NCBI GenBank assembly: GCA_019414025.1
Contig: DXMU01000012.1
Coordinates: 1-16,932 of the forward strand
Length of the DNA: 16,932 bases
Origin: Collinsella sp.
Lineage (GTDB): Bacteria; Actinomycetota; Coriobacteriia; Coriobacteriales; Coriobacteriaceae
Direction: 5' to 3'
The position numbers and the translations under genes are program-made. Position 1 is the first letter of the stretch. Each line of letters starts with the position of its first letter. This document shows, in pieces, positions 1-7,800 of this stretch. The notes beneath the pieces were generated by a model that was not told where the DNA came from, searched no databases, and saw only the letters and a program-made list of their open reading frames with translations.

Positions 1-9
1 CGTTTGTCT

Positions 10-67
10 CCACCCGCGTAGCGGGTGGTTTAAAGCTGGCCGCTGCGCGGCCAGCAGACTAAAGTCT
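10..67. repeat. Tandem hairpins, possible end of an IS200/IS605-type element
   Basis: Three perfect hairpins stand side by side: an 8-bp stem with a GTA loop (10-28), a 9-bp stem with a TGC loop (35-55) and a 5-bp stem AGACT/AGTCT (56-67), followed by TTGAAT. Compact hairpins with tiny loops next to a TTGAAT-like string are typical of the ends recognised by the single-strand Y1 transposases of IS200/IS605 elements, and such ends can also be the 3' part of a TnpB guide RNA. No transposase or TnpB coding sequence is inside the window, so this is only a possibility. The hairpins could instead be REP-like sequence or the 3' region of a gene lying to the left. Confidence 0.4.
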
Positions 68-73
68 TGAATG

Positions 74-103
74 AAAAGGCGCTGACCTTCTGGTCGCGCC
101 TTT
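74..103 (-). terminator. Rho-independent terminator of the SIS-domain gene
   Basis: AAAGGCGC and GCGCCTTT pair, as do GACC and GGTC, giving a 12-bp stem with one bulged T and a four-base loop. Read on the minus strand, the stem ends in GCGCC followed by TTTT, as expected for an intrinsic terminator. It lies about 75 bp downstream of the stop of the deglycase gene, with no other gene in between. Confidence 0.6.
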
Positions 104-115
104 GAAATTGAACGG

Positions 116-155
116 CAGATTGGCCAAATGCCGGGCGCGCAGCGTCGAGCCGTTA
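116..155 (-). repeat. Dispersed 40-bp repeat, copy A
   Basis: On the minus strand this begins TAACGGCTCGACGCTGC and ends ATTTGGCCAATCTG. A second copy lies at 4836-4875 in the same orientation, with about 80% identity over 40 bp. Both copies lie just downstream of a minus-strand gene. The function is unknown. It may be a short interspersed intergenic element or a 3'-UTR structure. Confidence 0.6.
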
Positions 156-179
156 CGCCGTTCGGTAGAACGGCGTAAC
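152..179. other. Perfect 12-bp hairpin touching the stop codon of the SIS gene
   Basis: GTTACGCCGTTC (152-163) and GAACGGCGTAAC (168-179) pair perfectly around a GGTA loop. The arm includes the last base of the TAG stop of the adjacent minus-strand gene. No T-tract follows on either strand, so this is not a standard terminator. It may stabilise the mRNA 3' end or be the core of a repeat element. Confidence 0.6.
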
Positions 180-1171
180 TAGTAGTCCAGCTTCCACATG
201 TAGCGGCGCGTCATGTAGTCCTTGTGGGTGACGGCAGAGAGCGCGCGCATGTACACGTTGTTGAGGATCGGGGCAAAGATCAGGTGGTTGAAGTACTCGC
301 TCACGCTGTCCTTGATGTCGTTGATGCCGAGCTCCTTGGCGTCGAGCTGATAGACGCGCTCGCCACCGTACTGATTGACAAAACGGATGCCGCGCTCGTC
401 GTTGCAGCGGCTGCGGCCGACGCTGATGAGCTGGAACAGCGAGGTACGCTTGTCCAGAATCTCGAAGGGGCCGTGGAAGAAGTCGCAGGTGTTGATGGTG
501 CAGGAGTCGATCTGCAGCATCTCCTGCACGTTGCAGATGCTAAAGACGTAGGCGGCACCAAAGAGCGGACCCTGAGCCATCACGTTGATGCAGGGCTTGT
601 CGGCGTTCTGCTCGGCCCACTTGGCAGCAAGCGGACGGGTGTACTCGACGGCCTTTCGATAGATGGGGTCGACCAAGTCGAAGGCGGCCATAGCGGTCTC
701 GTACTCGGCATAGCCCTCGGTCTGCTGCGTGAGCTCCATGGCGATCATGGTCACGACGGCAGAGTTGGTGCGGCCCATGCAGGACTCGTCGACGGCAAGG
801 CTGTCGTACTGGATCTTGTAGTCGCAGACCTCGGTGAGGGCGGACTCGTCAACATAGATGGCGATGGTGCTGGCGCCGTGGTCCTTGGCGACCTGGGCGG
901 CGACGATGGTCTCCTTGGTGCCGCGCATGGACACGACGACGGCCAGGGTGTTCTCGTTGACGTAGGCCGGGGTGGCGTGCACGAACTCGTTGCTAGTGTA
1001 GCTGGAGCTCACGACCTGCGTGGCCTCGTGCTCCATAAAGTACTGGGCAGGATAGTTGCCGCCGTTGGATCCGCCGGCGCCAATCCACACGACGCGCTTG
1101 ATGCCGCCCTTGTCTGCCTTGTCAGCCAAAACCTGGGAGACGACGTCCTTAACCTGTTCCTGAGTAGTCAT
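179..1171 (-). CDS. SIS-domain sugar-phosphate deglycase/isomerase, FrlB-like
   Basis: A cytosolic protein of 330 residues with two SIS (sugar isomerase) domains. Residues 31-35 (GAGGS) and 81-89 (SMRGTKETI) form the phosphosugar-binding parts of the first domain. Residues 230-240 (DFFHGPFEILD) match the conserved H-G-P-x-E-I motif of FrlB and GlmS-type isomerase domains. Length and the C-terminal pattern (ERGIRFVNQ, then RRYMWKLDY at the end) recall fructoselysine-6-phosphate deglycase, which splits a 6-phosphorylated Amadori product into glucose 6-phosphate and the amine. The exact substrate cannot be read from the sequence; glucoselysine-type or aminosugar substrates are possible. The ATG follows AGAAAGG at about 10 nt. 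It is divergent from a GntR regulator, as in several sugar-amine operons, and probably controlled by it through the boxes at 1210-1370. No kinase or transporter is nearby. Confidence 0.8.
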   Translation of the reverse strand: MTTQEQVKDVVSQVLADKADKGGIKRVVWIGAGGSNGGNYPAQYFMEHEATQVVSSSYTSNEFVHATPAYVNENTLAVVVSMRGTKETIVAAQVAKDHGASTIAIYVDESALTEVCDYKIQYDSLAVDESCMGRTNSAVVTMIAMELTQQTEGYAEYETAMAAFDLVDPIYRKAVEYTRPLAAKWAEQNADKPCINVMAQGPLFGAAYVFSICNVQEMLQIDSCTINTCDFFHGPFEILDKRTSLFQLISVGRSRCNDERGIRFVNQYGGERVYQLDAKELGINDIKDSVSEYFNHLIFAPILNNVYMRALSAVTHKDYMTRRYMWKLDY

Positions 1172-1209
1172 CGTGCATCAGCCTTTCTTCTCGTTTGATG
1201 CTCTCGATG

Positions 1210-1256
1210 GCATACAAGTTACATATATGTTTTGGTTATGTCGACTAGTTGTATGC
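1210..1256. promoter_or_regulatory. Probable GntR operator region, deglycase side
   Basis: GCATACAA (1210-1217) and its exact reverse complement TTGTATGC (1249-1256) flank 31 bp of AT-rich DNA that includes the palindrome ACATATATGT (1221-1230). The box GCATACAAGTTA recurs exactly at 1349-1360. The position between two divergent genes, one encoding a GntR/HutC regulator, makes these likely binding sites. I could not assign -35/-10 elements with confidence. Confidence 0.55.
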
Positions 1257-1277
1257 TATATTTGTCTTAGAAATTTT

Positions 1278-1309
1278 GCTGGTAAGGTTTTCGGCAATCC
1301 ATTACCAGC
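1278..1309. other. Perfect 8-bp inverted repeat in the intergenic region
   Basis: GCTGGTAA (1278-1285) and TTACCAGC (1302-1309) are separated by 16 bp. This may be a transcript hairpin in the leader of the GntR gene or a protein-binding site. No T-tract follows, so it is not an obvious terminator. Confidence 0.35.
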
Positions 1310-1348
1310 GGTTTTGTTGTCATGTTGGATACATGCTTGGTTCAGTAA

Positions 1349-1370
1349 GCATACAAGTTAGATACAGGTT
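1349..1370. promoter_or_regulatory. Probable GntR operator overlapping the regulator's translation start region
   Basis: This 22-bp site matches 1210-1231 at about 18 of 22 positions, beginning with an exact GCATACAAGTTA. It ends six bases before the ATG of the regulator and covers its weak ribosome binding region, so bound protein could block the regulator's own expression. Autoregulation is inferred from position only. Confidence 0.55.
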
Positions 1371-1376
1371 GTTCGC

Positions 1377-2099
1377 ATGAGCACTTCGTCAAAAAAGAAC
1401 TTGACCCAATACGAGCGTCTGGCGGGTACGCTGCGCGACCGCATCGCCGCCGGCGTCTACGCGCGCGAAGACAAGCTGCCGTCCGAGATGGAACTCATGG
1501 ACGAATCGGGGCTGTCGCGCAGCACCGTGCGCCACGCGCTTAAGGTGTTAGTTGACGAGGGCCTGGTGCGCACCGAGCGCGGACGTGGCGCCTTTGTGGC
1601 CGACACGCCAGCGCTCCACGAGAACAACCTGGTGTTTTCGAGCTACACGGCACAGGTCCAGGGCCAGGGCATGAAGCCCACCACGCGCACCGTGGACTCG
1701 GGCTTTGCCAAGGCGGCCGGCAGCATAGCTAAGTTCTTTGACGCCGCCGTGGGCAGCAAGCTCGTCAAACTTGTCCGCCTGCGTTACCTGGACGATGCGC
1801 CGCTGTGCCTGGAAACCACCTATTTGCCGCCAAGCTTTGGGTCGCTCATCGATCGCGATATCAACGGTTCGCTCTACGCCACGCTGCGCCAGGAATTCCA
1901 TCGCGCGCCGGCACAGGGGCACAAGACCTTTGAGGTGTGCTATGCCTCGCAAAACGAGGCGTTTTTGCTCAACGTTGAGCGCGGGCAGGCGCTGATCCTG
2001 ATCACCGACTACGTCTACGACACCGACGGCCGCCCGCTCCATGTCTCCAAGCGCATCCAACGCACCGACCGCGCCAAATACACCGAGCCCATCGGCTAA
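1377..2099 (+). CDS. GntR-family transcriptional regulator, HutC/UTRA type
   Basis: This 240-residue protein has an N-terminal winged helix (about residues 12-75, including LPSEMELMDESGLSRSTVRHA and the wing ERGRGAFVAD) and a C-terminal UTRA effector-binding domain (about 88-232). It is the usual size for the HutC subfamily, whose members bind sugar phosphates or related metabolites and usually repress a neighbouring catabolic operon. The divergent FrlB-like gene makes a phosphorylated Amadori sugar or similar compound a plausible effector; that is inference. It is the only plus-strand gene in the window. The ATG has only a weak ribosome binding site, and one operator-like box lies directly in front of it. 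It ends at a REP-like hairpin that can act as terminator. Confidence 0.9.
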   Translation: MSTSSKKNLTQYERLAGTLRDRIAAGVYAREDKLPSEMELMDESGLSRSTVRHALKVLVDEGLVRTERGRGAFVADTPALHENNLVFSSYTAQVQGQGMKPTTRTVDSGFAKAAGSIAKFFDAAVGSKLVKLVRLRYLDDAPLCLETTYLPPSFGSLIDRDINGSLYATLRQEFHRAPAQGHKTFEVCYASQNEAFLLNVERGQALILITDYVYDTDGRPLHVSKRIQRTDRAKYTEPIG

Positions 2100-2106
2100 C
2101 CAACCG

Positions 2107-2148
2107 AAAACCACCACAAGGGGGACAGGCACCTTTGTGGTGGTTTTT
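2107..2148 (+). terminator. Terminator hairpin of the GntR gene (first half of the REP pair)
   Basis: AAAACCACCACAA (2107-2119) pairs perfectly with TTGTGGTGGTTTT (2135-2147) around a 15-base loop, and the stem runs into TTTTT. It starts 8 bp after the regulator's stop, so it can end that transcript. The loop carries the GGGGGACAGGCACCT core shared with the second hairpin. Confidence 0.7.
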
Positions 2149-2184
2149 AAGGTTAACGCGCCAAAAACGACCGATTTTCGAAAG

Positions 2185-2224
2185 AAACCACCGCAAAGGT
2201 GCCTGTCCCCCTTGTGGCGGTTTT
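2185..2224 (-). terminator. Hairpin at the end of the GNAT gene (second half of the REP pair)
   Basis: The 12-13 bp stem has one mismatch and one wobble pair. The outer arm overlaps the first bases of the TAA stop of the acetyltransferase gene (2223-2225). On the minus strand the stem is followed by TTTCTTTC, so it may work as a moderate terminator between the convergent genes. Confidence 0.5.
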
Positions 2225-2804
2225 AGGCGGGGAGGTCGGGGAACCAGGTTGGTTTGGGTTGGTTGGGTGTGCGCTCGGCCAGGACCAGCTCCATCCAGCA
2301 CATGTCGTACCAGCGGCCGAACTTTTGGGCGCAGCGATCGAAGGCGCCCACCAGGCGATATCCCATATGGGCATGGAAATCCTGGCTGTTGTGCGTCAGA
2401 TACTCGTCGTCCTTGTCGTGCGGCACGGCGATGAGGGCGCACATGTTGGTAATGCCCATCGCGATCAGGCATTGCTTGAGCGCGTCATGCAATTTGCGGC
2501 CCAGCCCGCCGTGGCGCACGTCGCGCGCCAGGTAGATCGATGTCTCGACCGACCAGTCGTATGCCTCACGGCTGTTGAGCGGACTCACATAGGCATAGCC
2601 TACCGGACGCCCGTCCAGCTCCATCACCAGATACGGATAGCGCTTGAGCGTACGCTCGATGCGCCCGGCGAACTCCTCAACGCTCGGCACCTCGTATTCG
2701 CAGGTAATCGCCGTCTGGCGCACATACGGCTCATAGATGGCAAGCAACGCCGGCGCGTCTTCGGGCGTCGCCAGGCGAATCGCCGGCTCGGACATCTCGG
2801 TCAT
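2223..2804 (-). CDS. GNAT N-acetyltransferase, phosphinothricin acetyltransferase-like
   Basis: The product is 193 residues from the ATG that follows GAAGGG at 5 nt; an upstream in-frame start would fall inside that ribosome binding site. The acetyl-CoA loop is seen at residues 97-102 (RHGGLG, fitting R-x-x-G-x-G) after the beta-strand VETSIYL (86-92). The pairing of FHAHMGY (143-149) with the tail FGRWYDMCWME (162-172) is characteristic of the Pat/Bar/YncA group, which acetylates amino groups of amino-acid analogues such as phosphinothricin or methionine sulfoximine. The natural substrate is unknown. It is convergent with the GntR gene and separated from the gene upstream by a strong terminator, so it probably has its own promoter near 2810-2830 or relies on read-through. 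Confidence 0.85.
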   Translation of the reverse strand: MTEMSEPAIRLATPEDAPALLAIYEPYVRQTAITCEYEVPSVEEFAGRIERTLKRYPYLVMELDGRPVGYAYVSPLNSREAYDWSVETSIYLARDVRHGGLGRKLHDALKQCLIAMGITNMCALIAVPHDKDDEYLTHNSQDFHAHMGYRLVGAFDRCAQKFGRWYDMCWMELVLAERTPNQPKPTWFPDLPA

Positions 2805-2820
2805 ACAACCCTTCTCTCTC

Positions 2821-2863
2821 AAAAACAAAGGCCGCCTTGCGCCAAACCCAGCGCAAGGCGGCC
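2821..2863 (-). terminator. Strong terminator of the mfd-PAP2-aldolase unit
   Basis: GGCCGCCTTGCGC (2830-2842) pairs perfectly with GCGCAAGGCGGCC (2851-2863) around an 8-base loop. On the minus strand the 13-bp stem is followed by TTTGTTTTT. It lies 18 bp after the aldolase stop. Confidence 0.85.
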
Positions 2864-2881
2864 CCTCGTCATTACATCAGG

Positions 2882-3907
2882 CTACAGGACAGCCGCCAGC
2901 GCGTCGATGTCCTCCTGCGTCGTGGCCCAGCTGGTGCAAAAGCGCACCACCGTGTGGGTATCGTCGTACTTTTCCCAGTACTCGATCGCCGCATGCTCGC
3001 GAATGCGGGCCATGTCCTCGTTGGGCAGAATCACGAACTGCTGGTTCGTAGGCGTCTCCAAGAAGAACTGGTAGCCGCTCTCGTGCAGCACACGACGCAG
3101 CGCCTGGGCCGTCTGAATCGCCTGTCGACCAATCTCAAAATACAGGCCATCGGTAAAGAGCGCCTCAAACTGCACGCCCGTCAGGCGGCCCTTGGCCAAC
3201 AGCGCGCCGTGCTGCTTAATACGCGGAATGGGATGCGCCGGAGCGTGCATGCCGCAGAACACCACAGCCTCGCCGCAAAGCGCGCCGCACTTGGTGCCAC
3301 CGATGTAGAACACGTCGCACAGCTGTGCCAGCTCGGGCAGAGTGATGTCGCACTCGTCGGCTGCCAGCGCATAGGCCAGTCGGGCGCCATCCACAAACAG
3401 CGGAATCTCGCGCTTCTGGCACACCGCGTGAATCGCCGCGAGCTCGGCCTTGGAGTACAGCGTGCCGTACTCGGTCGATAGACTCACGTACACGGCGCCC
3501 GGGAACACCGTGTGCTCGTAGCTCTCGTTTTCGTAGAACACCTGGATACAGTTCTCGAGATCCTCGGCGTGCATCTTGCCCTCGTAGCCGGGGATGGTGA
3601 GCACCTTGTGGCCGCCAAACTCGATGGCGCCCGCCTCGTGGCAAGCGACATGGCCGGTCTCGGCGGCAACGACGCCCTCGTAGGGCGCGAGCAGCATGTC
3701 AATCACCGTCGCGTTGGCCTGCGTGCCGCCCACCAGCAAGAACACGTCGGCATCGGGGGCCTGACAGGCCTCGCGAATCAGCTGCTTGGCACGCTCGGTG
3801 TGCGCATCGGTACCGTAGCCGGGCTGCGGCTCCATGTTGGTATCGACGAGCGCCTGCAGCACTGCCGGATGAGCACCGTGGGAATAGTCGTTGTTGAACG
3901 CGAGCAT
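2882..3907 (-). CDS. Low-specificity L-threonine aldolase-like PLP enzyme (beta-eliminating lyase family)
   Basis: A 341-residue fold-type I PLP enzyme. It has the phosphate-binding GGTQANATVI (60-69), the ring-stacking region with H86 and H90 in GHVACHEAGA, the cofactor-binding aspartate in FVDGARL (D173, R176) and the Schiff-base lysine in YIGGTKCGA (K206). Threonine aldolases of this family cleave L-threonine or allo-threonine to glycine and acetaldehyde; related members act on other beta-hydroxy amino acids, so the substrate is inferred. The length fits the family. The ATG has AGAGAGG at 6 nt. It follows the PAP2 gene by 45 bp and is probably the last gene of a unit starting at mfd, since a strong terminator comes directly after it. 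Confidence 0.85.
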   Translation of the reverse strand: MLAFNNDYSHGAHPAVLQALVDTNMEPQPGYGTDAHTERAKQLIREACQAPDADVFLLVGGTQANATVIDMLLAPYEGVVAAETGHVACHEAGAIEFGGHKVLTIPGYEGKMHAEDLENCIQVFYENESYEHTVFPGAVYVSLSTEYGTLYSKAELAAIHAVCQKREIPLFVDGARLAYALAADECDITLPELAQLCDVFYIGGTKCGALCGEAVVFCGMHAPAHPIPRIKQHGALLAKGRLTGVQFEALFTDGLYFEIGRQAIQTAQALRRVLHESGYQFFLETPTNQQFVILPNEDMARIREHAAIEYWEKYDDTHTVVRFCTSWATTQEDIDALAAVL

Positions 3908-3952
3908 GGCAATCCTCTCTAGCCGGGCATGGGCCCGATGATTTAAACGCCG

Positions 3953-4816
3953 CTATTGTACGCCGCCCGGATAGGCAATGCGCGCGGCAAGGCACTCAAG
4001 TGCCAGCACCAGGGCAAAGCCGCAGCTCACGTCAGTCAAAAAGTGCGCACCGATCACAATGCGGCCAAAGGCGACGAGCGCCGCAACCGCAGCCGCCGTC
4101 CAAAAGACCACGCGACGGCGCGACGGCTTTTCCTTAAAGGACGCCGCAGGAAGCCCGGCAAGCATAATACCGATCGCCGCGTGCGCCGTGTGTCCGCTCG
4201 CAAACGACTTAAAGCCGTCCTTGATTACGCCGGCCGCAATATAGCTCCACTTGTCGGTGTTGCCAATCACCCACCACGGCTGAAAAGTGAGCCCCGGCGT
4301 GACCTCGATCACGCGCATGCGCGGGCGCGACCACAGCGGCTTGACAACCACGTTGAGGATGATGGCCTGAGCGACCCACACGGCAAGCACCATCAGCGCC
4401 CAACGCGTGAGCTCTTTGGAATCGGTATCGCGCGTAAGGCGATAGACGATGAAGTTGGCAGCGATGACCAGCACAAACGTCAGCACGAGCTGAGCCGCAA
4501 CAAGTTTGCCGCCGACGCGCAGGGACGAAATAACCTCGTAGCCGGCCAGGCCGACGTTGACGAGGATGCCGAGTACGGCGAGCCATTTGCTTCCCTTGGA
4601 GTCGGGGCGCGCCGCGCGCACGAGCATAACGCCCGCGACGCTCGCCGTCAGCTCGAACGGCAGCTCGCCGGCGGCCTCGATAAAGCGACCGTACATGCTA
4701 CCGATGTTGAACAGCGCGCTCGAAATCTGATAATCGAAGAAACTGCCCACGCCCAGGCAAAGGCACAAAACAACCGCGATAATGGCGACGTCTTTCTTAT
4801 AGATGTACCCGAACAT
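3953..4816 (-). CDS. PAP2-family membrane phosphatase
   Basis: This is a 287-residue integral membrane protein with about seven hydrophobic segments (roughly 9-25, 53-68, 78-97, 105-126, 139-158, 237-255 and 264-279). The three phosphatase motifs are present in slightly altered form: K159-x6-R166 followed by Met instead of Pro, ASGH (206-209) instead of PSGH, and G-R-x5-H-x3-D (251-262) with Gly in place of Ser. The catalytic Lys, Arg and both His residues are kept, so activity is likely. Family members remove phosphate from lipid substrates such as phosphatidate, undecaprenyl diphosphate or phosphatidylglycerophosphate; which one applies here is unknown. The ATG follows AAGGAAAG. It sits 56 bp downstream of mfd and 45 bp upstream of the aldolase gene. 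Confidence 0.85.
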   Translation of the reverse strand: MFGYIYKKDVAIIAVVLCLCLGVGSFFDYQISSALFNIGSMYGRFIEAAGELPFELTASVAGVMLVRAARPDSKGSKWLAVLGILVNVGLAGYEVISSLRVGGKLVAAQLVLTFVLVIAANFIVYRLTRDTDSKELTRWALMVLAVWVAQAIILNVVVKPLWSRPRMRVIEVTPGLTFQPWWVIGNTDKWSYIAAGVIKDGFKSFASGHTAHAAIGIMLAGLPAASFKEKPSRRRVVFWTAAAVAALVAFGRIVIGAHFLTDVSCGFALVLALECLAARIAYPGGVQ

Positions 4817-4835
4817 GCTTTCCTTTCGATGGAAC

Positions 4836-4875
4836 CAGATTGCCCAAATGGGGCGTTTGCAGCGTCGACCCGTTA
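4836..4875 (-). repeat. Dispersed 40-bp repeat, copy B
   Basis: On the minus strand this begins with the TAA stop codon of mfd and continues GGGTCGACGCTGC to ATTTGGGCAATCTG, matching copy A (116-155) at about 80%. It contains the small hairpin GCCC-CATTT-GGGC. Because the first three bases are the mfd stop, the element may have supplied the gene's present end. Confidence 0.6.
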
Positions 4876-7800
4876 GTCATCGTCGCTCGCGCCCAGCTGC
4901 TGCAGCAGCATGAGCGCCGCAGCCACGGGGCCGGCGCCGTCGTTGGCGTCGAGGCCGCGACCCAGGCCGCTGCCCGCGCCGGCGCCCGCCTTGTAGGGCA
5001 CCGACAGCTTGCGGCTCTTGGGGAAGCTCACCGCGCCATAGCGATTCTTGAACTCAAAGGCTACCTTCTTGGGAACGTCAACCCCCAGGAAGGTAATGCG
5101 CCCACCGCTGAGCGTGACGCTCTCGAGCCCCAGGCGCTCGCCGCGAATGCGGATGCGCGCGCGGTTGAACAGGTTGAGTCCCGCCAACGGCAGCTCACCA
5201 TGCGCAGCCTCGGTCTCCTCCTGCACCTCGTCGACACTCTCCAGGTCCTCAGCCGCCGCGAGCTTGCGGTACACGAGCACGCGCTGGTCCACCGCCGGCA
5301 TGTACTCCTCGGACAAGAAGTAGTCGGCTGGCAGGTTGATGCCCACGCTCGCCGCCTCCACGCCGGCATCGTCATCGCCGCGCGCCTCGGCCACGGCCTG
5401 TCCCAGCATCTGCGTAAACAGGTCGAAGCCCACGCTCGACAGGTTACCGTGCTGTTCGGCACCCATAAGCGAACCGGCGCCGCGGATCTCCAGGTCGCGC
5501 ATGGCAATGCGCATACCGCTGCCCAGATCCTGGAACTCGGAAAGCGCGGTCAGGCGTGCCGTGGCCTCCTCGGTAAGCGGCAGCTCGCCGGGGAACATAA
5601 AGTACGCGTATGCCTGCGTGGCTGAGCGGCCCACGCGGCCCTTGAGCTGGTAGAGCTGTGCCAGGCCCAGGCGCTGCGAGTCCTCGATGATGAGCGTGTT
5701 GGCCGTTGCGTTGTCGATACCGCTCTCCACGATGGTCGTGGCGATGAGCACGTCAATCTTCTTGGTCGCGAACTCGATCATCACGTCCTCGACCTCGCGC
5801 GGGCTCATCTTGCCGTGTGCCACACCCACGCGCGCCTCGGGCGCGGCCTCGTGCACGCGCGCCACGGCATCGTCGATGGTCTTGACGCGGTTGGACACGT
5901 AGTACACCTGGCCGCCGCGACCCACCTCCAGGCGAATCGCCGCGCTCACCACGTCGGGGTCGTACTCCCCCACGTGCACGATCACGGGACGGCGCCCGGT
6001 CGGCGGCGTGGTGATCAGGCTCATGTCGCGCACGCCGCTCGTTGCCATCTGCATAGTTCGCGGAATGGGCGTTGCCGAAAGCGTGAGCACGTCAATCTGC
6101 TCACGCAGGTTCTTGAGCTGCTCCTTGTGCTGCACGCCAAAGCGCTGCTCCTCGTCGATGATCACCAGGCCCAGGTTCTTTGGGTTCACGTCGGCCGAAA
6201 GCAAACGATGCGTGCCGATCAGCACATCGATCGTGCCCTCGGCAAACGCCTTGAGCGCGCGCTTTTGCTGCGCCGGGGTGCGGAAGCGGCTGAGCACCTC
6301 GACCTCCAGGCCAAACGGGGCAAAGCGCTCAAAGAACGTCTCGTAGTGCTGTTGGGCTAGAATGGTCGTGGGGCAGAGTACCATGACCTGGCGACCGGAG
6401 TCCACGCACTTAAACGCCGCGCGCAGGGCGACCTCGGTCTTGCCAAAGCCCACGTCTCCGCACAGCAGGCGGTCCATGGGCTTGGGCGCCTCCATATCGG
6501 CCTTAATATCGGCGATGGCCTCCAGCTGATCGCGCGTCTCGTCGTAGGGGAAGCTCTGCTCCATCTCGATCTGCTCGGGCGTGTCGGGCGGGCAGGCGAT
6601 ACCGGTAATCGAAGAGCGGCGCGTATACAGATCGACCAGGTCAAACGCCAGCTTTTTGGCGTTCTTGCGCGCCTTGTTGGTGGCACGCGTCCAGTCGGCG
6701 GTGTTGAGCCTGGTCAGGCGCGGCTTGTCGCCGTCGGGGCCAACATAGCGCGTGATGCGGTCGACCTGCTCAAGCGGCACATAGAGCTTGTCGCCGTCGG
6801 CATATTCCAGCAAAAAGTAGTCGCGCTCCTTGCCGCCCACTTCCTGGCGCGCGATCTCGCTAAAGAGCGCGATGCCATGCGTTGCATGCACTACGTAGTC
6901 GCCTGGCTTAAAGGGGAAGGTGATCTGCGTAATATCGACCTTGCGGCGGCTGCGGGCGCGGTTGGCGTCCATGCGAGCGTTGAGGTCGGCGATCGAGAAA
7001 ACGGCCAGATTGGCATCGGGCACCACCACGCCCTGCGGCAGGGCGGCGTCCACAAAGGTCACGCGCCCGCGCGAGATGGTGGGCACGGCGGCGCCGGCGG
7101 CAGCCTGGGCCGCACCCGCCTCGAGCGAGCGGGCGTTGAGCGCGTCGGCGCGGCGCTCACGAATTGAGGCATGGGCCTGTTGGCGGGCAGCACGGTCGGC
7201 AGAATCCGCCGCCGCCACGCGCACGCGGTCGCCGATAACGCCGGCGTTTTCGGGGGCGGCCGTCAGCGACTCCTCAAAGGTGATGCCCTCGTCGCCAAAG
7301 GTGAGCTCCATCGACTCGCGCGCACCGCGGTCGGGAATGGCAAACACGCAGGCATAGCGCTTGCCCACGACTTCCTGAATGCGCGTCATAAATCGATTGT
7401 CCGAGCCCGCAATGGCCGGCTGCTCAATCTTGAGCTCGGCTGTAACCGCACCGCCGGCACGAATCAGGCTCACGTAGTTCAGGCGCTGCTGAGCACCAAA
7501 GTCGAGCTGTTGGGCGCGCACATACAGACCCTCCAGACGGTCAATCCCCGCCTCGCCGGCACGGGCCTCGATATCCTCGTAGGCGCGCAGGCAGTCATCG
7601 AACAGCGAGCGCGGCTCGGACAGGACCACAAGCGCCTTGCCGCTCACGTGCGCCAACGGGCTCACGGTCTGGCCATACATCACCGGCAAAAAGCGATCGA
7701 GCTCGGGCGTGACGATGCGCGCATCCACCATCTCGAGCAGCGCCGCCAGTTTGCTGTCGTCCTGGCTGGCACGATAGAGCGCCACATGCATGTTGTGGAC

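Larger units (their letters stand above)
2107..2224. repeat. REPIN-like pair of inverted repetitive hairpins
   Basis: Two copies of a roughly 40-bp hairpin unit (2107-2148 and 2185-2224) lie in opposite orientation with 36 bp between them. Each unit is a stem of the AAACCACC type around the asymmetric core GGGGGACAGGCACCT; the second unit carries the reverse complement of that core. Inverted pairs of asymmetric palindromic units in gaps between genes are the hallmark of REPINs mobilised by a REP-associated tyrosine transposase elsewhere in a genome. I recall GGGACAGGCACC-type strings being frequent in such elements, but a genome count would be needed to show it here. Confidence 0.65.

Noticed and set aside
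224..1198. A 324-codon plus-strand open frame opposite the SIS-domain gene
   Set aside because: The minus strand encodes a clear two-domain SIS protein with a ribosome binding site. The plus frame gives a Val/Gly/Asp/Leu-rich translation without a family match.
1173..1361. A 62-codon plus-strand frame in the deglycase/GntR gap
   Set aside because: It covers the operator-like repeats. The hydrophobic look of its translation comes from the AT-rich DNA, and no ribosome binding site is seen.
2107..2224. CRISPR-like appearance of the two repeated hairpins
   Set aside because: There are only two units, in opposite orientation, with no spacer periodicity and no cas genes. A REP pair explains it.
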